Shown piece by piece: positions 6,202 to 10,733 of a stretch of DNA of 10,733 bases (within the stretch, counting starts at the first letter, position 1; every line of letters begins with the position of its first letter). The notes below the pieces were generated by a model, which worked only from the letters and a program-made list of their open reading frames with translations, ran no database searches and was not told the origin of the DNA. The stretch covers positions 1-10,733 of the forward strand of contig JAUYDJ010000104.1 of the NCBI GenBank assembly GCA_030690025.1. The letters are read 5' to 3'. A program made the position numbers and the translations under genes. This DNA is from Chloroflexota bacterium (GTDB taxonomy: Bacteria; Chloroflexota; Dehalococcoidia; Dehalococcoidales; JAUYDJ01).

Positions 6202-7083
6202 TTATGCCGCTGACTTGGCCATTTCGGCCGCCTGTTTTATGGCGTCACGGGTGAAGACCTTGAGCATCTCGCGTCGGTATTCGGCCGAACCGCGGATATC
6301 ATCAATGGGGCTGGCTTCATCGGACGCCGTCTGGGCGGCTTTCTTAACCAGGGTATCATCAATCTTCTTGCCGGTGAGCAGCTTTTCCGTCTTGGTGGCT
6401 CTTACCGGGGTGGGGGCCACTGCCCCGAGGGCTATCCGGGCTGCGGAGCAGACGCCATCGGCGCCTATTGTCAGCAGCGCGGCGACGCCAATCAGGGCCA
6501 GCTCTTCGCCACCGCGGGTGACGTATTTAATGTATGACCCACCGGTGTGGGGTGGCGGAACGGGTATCTGGATTTCAGTGAGCAGCTCGTTGGGCTTGAT
6601 GGCGGTGCTGCCCGGACCGACAAAAAATTCGTCGAGGGTGAGGGTTCTTTCGCCACTGGCGCTGACCAGTTTCACGCTAGCGCCCAGGACGAGCAGGGCC
6701 GGGGCCATATCGGCGGATGGTGAAGCGTTGCACAGGTTACCGGCCAGCGTGCCTACATTTCTTATGGACATTGAAGCCATCTGGCTGGCGGCCTGGCAGA
6801 GGATGACGCAGTTGATCGGCTTGAGGTGCTTGGACGTCTCAATGCTGCGTATGGTGGTCATTGCCCCAATCCGCAGGCCTTTCTTGCCATCCGACTTAAT
6901 ATAATCCAGGTCGGTGAGTTTGCCGATGCTGATGACGTATTCCGGACTGAGGGTCTTGTCTTTCAGCAGGGACACCAGGTCGGTCCCGCCGGCAAGCACC
7001 TTGGCTTTGTTGCCGTACTTGTTGAGCAAGGATACGGCCTCTTTAACCGAAAGTGGCTCAAAATACTCAAAGGGTCCCATCAT
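6202..7083 (-). CDS. Molybdenum hydroxylase 1, FAD-binding medium subunit (CoxM-like)
   Basis: This 293-residue subunit holds FAD and passes electrons to an external acceptor. FAD motifs of the family are AGGTDL (31-36), IGAMTT (72-77) and RNVGTLAGNLCNASPSAD (108-125), a variant of the usual TIGGN. The C-terminal CO-dehydrogenase-flavoprotein domain ends with DDIRGSAEYRR. No Cys-rich insertion follows the second motif, in contrast to the FAD subunit of hydroxylase 2. Two ATG codons lie side by side: the first (7083) is only three bases from AAGGAGG, the second (7080) six bases, so the protein may begin at the second. It is the first gene of its operon, preceded by a candidate promoter at 7122-7149. 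Confidence 0.93.
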   Translation of the reverse strand: MMGPFEYFEPLSVKEAVSLLNKYGNKAKVLAGGTDLVSLLKDKTLSPEYVISIGKLTDLDYIKSDGKKGLRIGAMTTIRSIETSKHLKPINCVILCQAASQMASMSIRNVGTLAGNLCNASPSADMAPALLVLGASVKLVSASGERTLTLDEFFVGPGSTAIKPNELLTEIQIPVPPPHTGGSYIKYVTRGGEELALIGVAALLTIGADGVCSAARIALGAVAPTPVRATKTEKLLTGKKIDDTLVKKAAQTASDEASPIDDIRGSAEYRREMLKVFTRDAIKQAAEMAKSAA

Positions 7084-7121
7084 GTTCCTCCTTACCGTGA
7101 TTAATCTAAAGCAAACGTTTT

Positions 7122-7149
7122 ATTTTATCATAACCAAGCGGGATTACAA
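7122..7149 (-). promoter_or_regulatory. Candidate promoter for the hydroxylase 1 operon
   Basis: On the minus strand TTGTAA (7144-7149) lies 16 bases before TAAAAT (7122-7127), a five-of-six match to the -10 consensus. The start site would be near 7115, about 30 bases before the FAD gene. The stretch 7084-7334 holds no gene. Besides this promoter it contains the palindrome and the terminator-like repeat listed separately. Confidence 0.45.
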
Positions 7150-7156
7150 AATAGGT

Positions 7157-7184
7157 GTGAAATTGATTAGTGTGCCAGTTTCAC
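7157..7184. promoter_or_regulatory. Imperfect 9-bp palindrome upstream of the hydroxylase 1 promoter (candidate operator)
   Basis: GTGAAATTG (7157-7165) and CAGTTTCAC (7176-7184) match as reverse complements at eight of nine positions, with a 10-base spacer and arm centres 19 bp apart. It ends seven bases upstream of the -35 box, a position typical of an activator site. Confidence 0.35.
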
Positions 7185-7202
7185 CCCCTTATCTCTCTGC
7201 TC

Positions 7203-7270
7203 AAAAATTAAAGGGGGAAGTAATTCCGGGAAAGGACAGGCACTCTCTCTTATTTACATTCCCCCTTTAA
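7203..7270 (-). terminator. 12-bp inverted repeat with T5 tail; terminator-like for the hydroxylase 2 operon
   Basis: TTAAAGGGGGAA (7208-7219) is exactly complementary to TTCCCCCTTTAA (7259-7270). With one bulged base the stem gains four more pairs. On the minus strand it is followed directly by TTTTT (7207-7203), and it begins 64 bases past the stop at 7335. The loop is long, about 30 to 39 bases, so it may instead be a small mobile palindromic repeat that also works as a terminator. Confidence 0.5.
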
Positions 7271-7334
7271 CATTTGAGAAAAATCTCATAGTGCAGGAAA
7301 CCGGCTACCAGCTTTCGAATTAAGCCTAAATATT

Positions 7335-8375
7335 CTAACCTATTATTGCTCTCTTTACCAGTGCCCTGGCTATGGCCAGTTTATAGTCGTTCATGCTTAG
7401 CGGGGCCGCCTGCCTCACCGTGGCTGCGGCGGCTGCCTGCGCCGACTCGGCTGTCAGCATGCTCCCCTTGAGCGCATCCTCAGCCGCAAGACTCCGGTAT
7501 GGAGTGGGGGCTACGCCGCCCAGCGCGATTCTGGCGTCGGTGATGAGGCCATCGTGGACAGTCACGGCGGCGGCCACACTGACGATAGCCGGGTCGATGG
7601 CTTTTCTGATTCGGAACTTGAGGAAGCTTTGTTTAGTCTCTGGGGCGGGAAGGGGAATCTCAATTCCGGTGATTAGCTCGTTGGCTTTGAGGGTATTGCC
7701 GATGGGCGTGTAGAGTTCCTCAACTGAGATGACTCGCTGGCCGTCCGTGCTGGCTATCTTTATTTTCGCGTCCAGCGCCACCAGGGCGGGGGCGAGGTCA
7801 GACTGGCAGACCGCGTGGCATTTGCCGCTGGCAAAGATGGCGTGGTAGCGGTTGTCCCCGTCGACGGCGAAGCAGGTAGGGCCGCCCTTGCGGTGACAGA
7901 AGAAGGTCTTGCCGGTGATGGCCGGCATGCGGAAATACCAGCAGTTGACCTGCTGGCACAGGTTGCCACCGATGGTGGCCATGTTCCTGACCGCCGGTGA
8001 TGCCGCCGAGCGGGCGGCTTCCGCCAGCAGGGGGTATTTCCCTTTAATTACCGGCGAATCGGCAATATCACTGAGGGTGGCCAGCGTGCCAATCTTCAGG
8101 CCAACGGCGTCCTCGGTAATGGTTGCCAGTCCGGGTATGGCCTGGATATTCACCAGAGCCGTGGGGGCGATGAGCCGGTTCCGTAGCAGGCGTACCACGT
8201 CAACCCCGCCGGCGATAACCCGGGCGCCTTCGTGCCGGTCGAGCAAGGCCAGCGCCTCGTCAATGGTGGCGGCGTTAAAGTAGTCAAGCTGCCGGTCTTC
8301 AACCCAGTACTGGTTGAGACGGTCCAGGGCTTTATCAACCGTCTTAGCTTTGAGCAGGTCTAAGTAAGTTGTCAT
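7335..8375 (-). CDS. Molybdenum hydroxylase 2, FAD-binding subunit with predicted [4Fe-4S] insertion
   Basis: This 346-residue subunit has FAD motifs IAGGVDV (54-60) and NMATIGGNL (131-139). Directly after the second motif comes an insertion of about 50 residues with Cys at 140, 145, 160, 168, 186 and 190, including CWYFR, then SDLAPALVALDA, which returns to the normal fold. Comparable Cys-bearing insertions in the FAD subunits of 4-hydroxybenzoyl-CoA reductase (HcrB) and E. coli PaoB bind a [4Fe-4S] cluster, so a cluster is predicted here. An N-terminal extension of about 28 residues precedes the core. GGGAGGTG six bases before the ATG supports that start. The ATG overlaps the upstream large-subunit stop as ATGA, indicating translational coupling. 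It could be a reductase or an oxidase component; physiological direction is not visible. Confidence 0.92.
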   Translation of the reverse strand: MTTYLDLLKAKTVDKALDRLNQYWVEDRQLDYFNAATIDEALALLDRHEGARVIAGGVDVVRLLRNRLIAPTALVNIQAIPGLATITEDAVGLKIGTLATLSDIADSPVIKGKYPLLAEAARSAASPAVRNMATIGGNLCQQVNCWYFRMPAITGKTFFCHRKGGPTCFAVDGDNRYHAIFASGKCHAVCQSDLAPALVALDAKIKIASTDGQRVISVEELYTPIGNTLKANELITGIEIPLPAPETKQSFLKFRIRKAIDPAIVSVAAAVTVHDGLITDARIALGGVAPTPYRSLAAEDALKGSMLTAESAQAAAAATVRQAAPLSMNDYKLAIARALVKRAIIG

Positions 8376-10733
8376 CTAGCACCTCCCGATTTTCCCAGAG
8401 CCTTGAGAATCCGCTGCGGGGTGATGGGAATTTCCCTCATTCTTACCCCGACCGCGTTGTATATAGCATTAGCGATGGCCGGAGATTGGGCTGATGTGCC
8501 TGATTCACTGAAGCCTTTGGCGCCGAAGGCCCCCCAGGCGGAGGGGTTGGGGATGATAATTTCCTGCAGGTCGGCCATCCTGGGCATGTCCAGCATACCC
8601 ATGAGCTTATAGTCGAGCAGGTTCGAATTGAGCACCACGCCGGTGTTCTGGTCGATGATGATGCCCTCGGAGCGGCCGTAGCCGTTGCCCATGACCACGC
8701 CCATATCAATCTGGTTTTCGATTAGGATGGGGTTGATGGGCGTACCGCAGCCGCTGGCGGCAGTGAGGCGGAGAACTTCGAGCTGGCCGGTCTCGGTATC
8801 CACTTCCACTTCGACAATGGATACCGTGCCGGTGTAGCTCTTGATAATCTTGCCGGTGGCCGGGTCGATTATGGAGTCGGCGGGTGGGTTGCAGGCTTCA
8901 CCGGTAATCTGGTAGCCGAAGAGGCATGCTTCCGCCACTGAAATGGCTTTATCCGGTTTGGCTTTAACGTAGATACGGCGGTCGCGGGATTCCAGCTCGT
9001 CCGGCTGGACGCCCAGCCGCTGGGCGGCTATCTTGAACATCTGGCGCTTGGCGTCCTTAGCGGCATGCCAGCAGGCGGTGATGGCGCTGGAGGTGCCGCC
9101 GCTGCCCACCACGCCCCAGCCTTCCGGCGTGGCGGCGGTATCGCCCAGCAGCACATTGACGTCTTCGTAGCGGATACCGAGCTCTTCGGCGATGACCTGG
9201 GCCATGGCGGTCTTGATGCCCTGCCCGATTTCCACGGCGCTGGACAGCACATTGGCGGAGCCGTCATGGTTCATCTTCACTATGCCCGAATACACGCGGT
9301 ATTCGCCCATGTGCATACCAATGCCAATACCGATGCCCTTGCGTTTGGTGCCGTTGACTTCCATCGGGGTCTGCCACCCCTTCCACTTGCTTTTCCAGCC
9401 GGCCCTTTCCGCCGCCTTGCGTATCCCCTCGGGGAAACCGTCCAAATCATGCCCCACGATGCCCCATCTCAGCGGCCCGGGGCGCTCCTCAAGCTCATCC
9501 GGTGAGAGTCCCAGGACATCGCGGCGGGTGACGGCGCGGGTGCCGTACCTCATGCAGTTCTTGATGCGGAACTCGACCGGGTCGATGCCGGTTTTCTCGG
9601 CGGCTTCGTCCATCAGGGTCTCAACGCCGAAACCGGCTTCGGGGTCGCCGTAGCCGTTCATGGCGGAGGCTTCGATAATATTGGTCATGATGCCGCAGCC
9701 TTCATATTTGGTGTTCTGGTACTGGTAAAGCGTGTTGCAGGTGGCGGCACCGGAGGCGGACACGATATTCAGGGACTGCAGGGAGTCCCGGCCAAAGTTA
9801 GCGATTATCTTATGCTGGGCGGCGGTGATAGTGCCGTCCTTCTTCACACCTATCTTTTCAAAGGTGCGGTAGTTAGGCCGGCGGTGGGTCGCGACGAGGT
9901 CTTCTTCCCTGGTGTATATGCACTTTACCGCGCGGGAAGTCCGTTTGGCCATGACGGCGCAGAGGGTGGCTATCTTTTCCGGGTTCTTAGCGCCGTAACC
10001 ACCCACGCTATGAATGGCAATCAGCCTGATGCTGGACTGCGGTATGCCCAGGCACCTGGCCATGTCTTTACACTGCGGTACCGGCTGCTGGGAATCCGCC
10101 CAGCAGGTCAGCTCGTTACCCGTCCACTGGCAGATTACCGACCGCGGCATGGGCGAGACGCAGTGCTGAATTGAGGTCTTGTAGCTGCCTTCCACGATGA
10201 AGTCGGCTTCCTGAAAACCTTTATCGACATCACCGTAGTTGGCGGGCAGCCAGTGGTCCGGCCGCAGTCTGGGCGCCCGGCAGGCCGCCGAGCCGTGGTA
10301 CATATTGTTGCCGTTCTGGGGGTGCACCAGGGGGGCGCCGGGTTTCATGGCCTCTTCGGCATCGAAAACGGCGGGTAATACTTCGTATTCTACCTCTATC
10401 AGTTGCAGGGCTTCCTCGGCGATGTCCGGTGTCTCGGCGGCTACCCCGGCTACCTCTTCCCCGGCGGCGTGCACGGTGTCATCGAGGAGGAATTCAAATT
10501 TGCCAAAGGGGTGGACTTTAGGCGTATTCAGGTGGGTGAGCACGCATTTCACGCCGAGCATGGCCTCGGCCCGGCTGGTATCTATGCGGGTGATTCTGGC
10601 GTGAGCATGTGGGCTTCGGAGGAACTTGGCATATAACATGCGGGGGAACTGCAGGTCGGAGACATACTTCATCATGCCGGTGGCTTTTTCCAGGGCATCC
10701 TTGCGCGGGAAGCTTTTCCCGATGACGGCATAC
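8372..10733 (-). CDS. Molybdenum hydroxylase 2, divergent molybdopterin-binding large subunit, 5' end cut by window edge
   Basis: The frame is open to the right edge, with 786 residues visible. The Met pair near 10675 is not the start, because the in-frame upstream sequence VIGKSFPRKDALEKATG is the usual N-terminus of this family. The xanthine-dehydrogenase-family architecture is clear: LRSPHAHARI in the hammerhead domain, YGDVDKGFQEADFIVEGSY, EIGQGIKTAMAQ, GSGGTSSA and GAKGFSESG followed by AIANAIYNAVGVR. Several motifs differ from hydroxylase 1: VGGYGAK replaces GGGFGNK, MNGYGDPE replaces RGFGSSQ, and MPR replaces EPH. The Glu of GFSE (8504-8506) aligns with the catalytic Glu. About 16 Cys are scattered through it. 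It is coupled to the FAD subunit by ATGA. The missing [2Fe-2S] subunit may lie beyond 10733. Substrate unknown. Confidence 0.9.
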   Translation of the reverse strand, partial: YAVIGKSFPRKDALEKATGMMKYVSDLQFPRMLYAKFLRSPHAHARITRIDTSRAEAMLGVKCVLTHLNTPKVHPFGKFEFLLDDTVHAAGEEVAGVAAETPDIAEEALQLIEVEYEVLPAVFDAEEAMKPGAPLVHPQNGNNMYHGSAACRAPRLRPDHWLPANYGDVDKGFQEADFIVEGSYKTSIQHCVSPMPRSVICQWTGNELTCWADSQQPVPQCKDMARCLGIPQSSIRLIAIHSVGGYGAKNPEKIATLCAVMAKRTSRAVKCIYTREEDLVATHRRPNYRTFEKIGVKKDGTITAAQHKIIANFGRDSLQSLNIVSASGAATCNTLYQYQNTKYEGCGIMTNIIEASAMNGYGDPEAGFGVETLMDEAAEKTGIDPVEFRIKNCMRYGTRAVTRRDVLGLSPDELEERPGPLRWGIVGHDLDGFPEGIRKAAERAGWKSKWKGWQTPMEVNGTKRKGIGIGIGMHMGEYRVYSGIVKMNHDGSANVLSSAVEIGQGIKTAMAQVIAEELGIRYEDVNVLLGDTAATPEGWGVVGSGGTSSAITACWHAAKDAKRQMFKIAAQRLGVQPDELESRDRRIYVKAKPDKAISVAEACLFGYQITGEACNPPADSIIDPATGKIIKSYTGTVSIVEVEVDTETGQLEVLRLTAASGCGTPINPILIENQIDMGVVMGNGYGRSEGIIIDQNTGVVLNSNLLDYKLMGMLDMPRMADLQEIIIPNPSAWGAFGAKGFSESGTSAQSPAIANAIYNAVGVRMREIPITPQRILKALGKSGGAR

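Noticed and set aside
7275..7288. TGAGA-AAAA-TCTCA small hairpin
   Set aside because: A five-base stem without context; expected by chance in an A/T-rich spacer.
10670..10675. Met pair at 10675 as start of the hydroxylase 2 large subunit
   Set aside because: The same frame continues upstream into the typical family N-terminus (VIGKSFPRKDALEKATG) as far as the window edge, so the true start is outside.
1..10733. CRISPR array, tRNA, rRNA, insertion sequence or defence system
   Set aside because: No direct repeats with unique spacers, no transposase or integrase frame and no tRNA-like cloverleaf was seen. The window reads as metabolic genes.

Overview
The window is a metabolic gene island in which every supported gene lies on the minus strand, so transcription runs from high to low coordinates. 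The host is probably an uncultured Chloroflexota bacterium of the Dehalococcoidia type. This is an inference from three things: a lipoprotein with a long Pro/Thr/Ala linker after its lipobox, frequent GTG starts behind strong GGAGG ribosome sites, and two molybdenum hydroxylase gene sets beside a TRAP transporter. No rRNA or marker gene confirms it.

Layout in transcription order. (A) 10733 to 7335: a large molybdopterin subunit, cut by the window edge, then an FAD subunit coupled by a 4-base ATGA overlap. The FAD subunit carries a Cys-rich insertion that probably binds an extra [4Fe-4S] cluster. (B) 7334 to 7084: a non-coding stretch with a 12-bp inverted repeat followed by T5 (terminator-like), a 9-bp imperfect palindrome and a plausible promoter. 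(C) 7083 to 2706: a complete three-subunit molybdenum hydroxylase (FAD, [2Fe-2S], molybdopterin) followed by a RidA/YjgF-family protein. (D) 2705 to 2408: a terminator, a promoter whose -35 box overlaps one arm of a perfect 10-bp inverted repeat, and a possible short leader ORF. (E) 2407 to 1: a TRAP transporter in the order DctP lipoprotein, DctQ small permease, DctM large permease (cut by the left edge), with a 13-bp perfect hairpin between dctP and dctQ.

Working model (inference): the TRAP system imports a carboxylated compound, and one or both hydroxylases oxidise, or in the reductive direction dehydroxylate, it or a derivative. The RidA-like protein may deal with a reactive enamine/imine or similar intermediate. 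The substrate cannot be read from the sequence. Hydroxylase 1 keeps the canonical motifs. Hydroxylase 2 is divergent at several of them and has no [2Fe-2S] subunit inside the window.

The long plus-strand open frames are antisense shadows of these genes.
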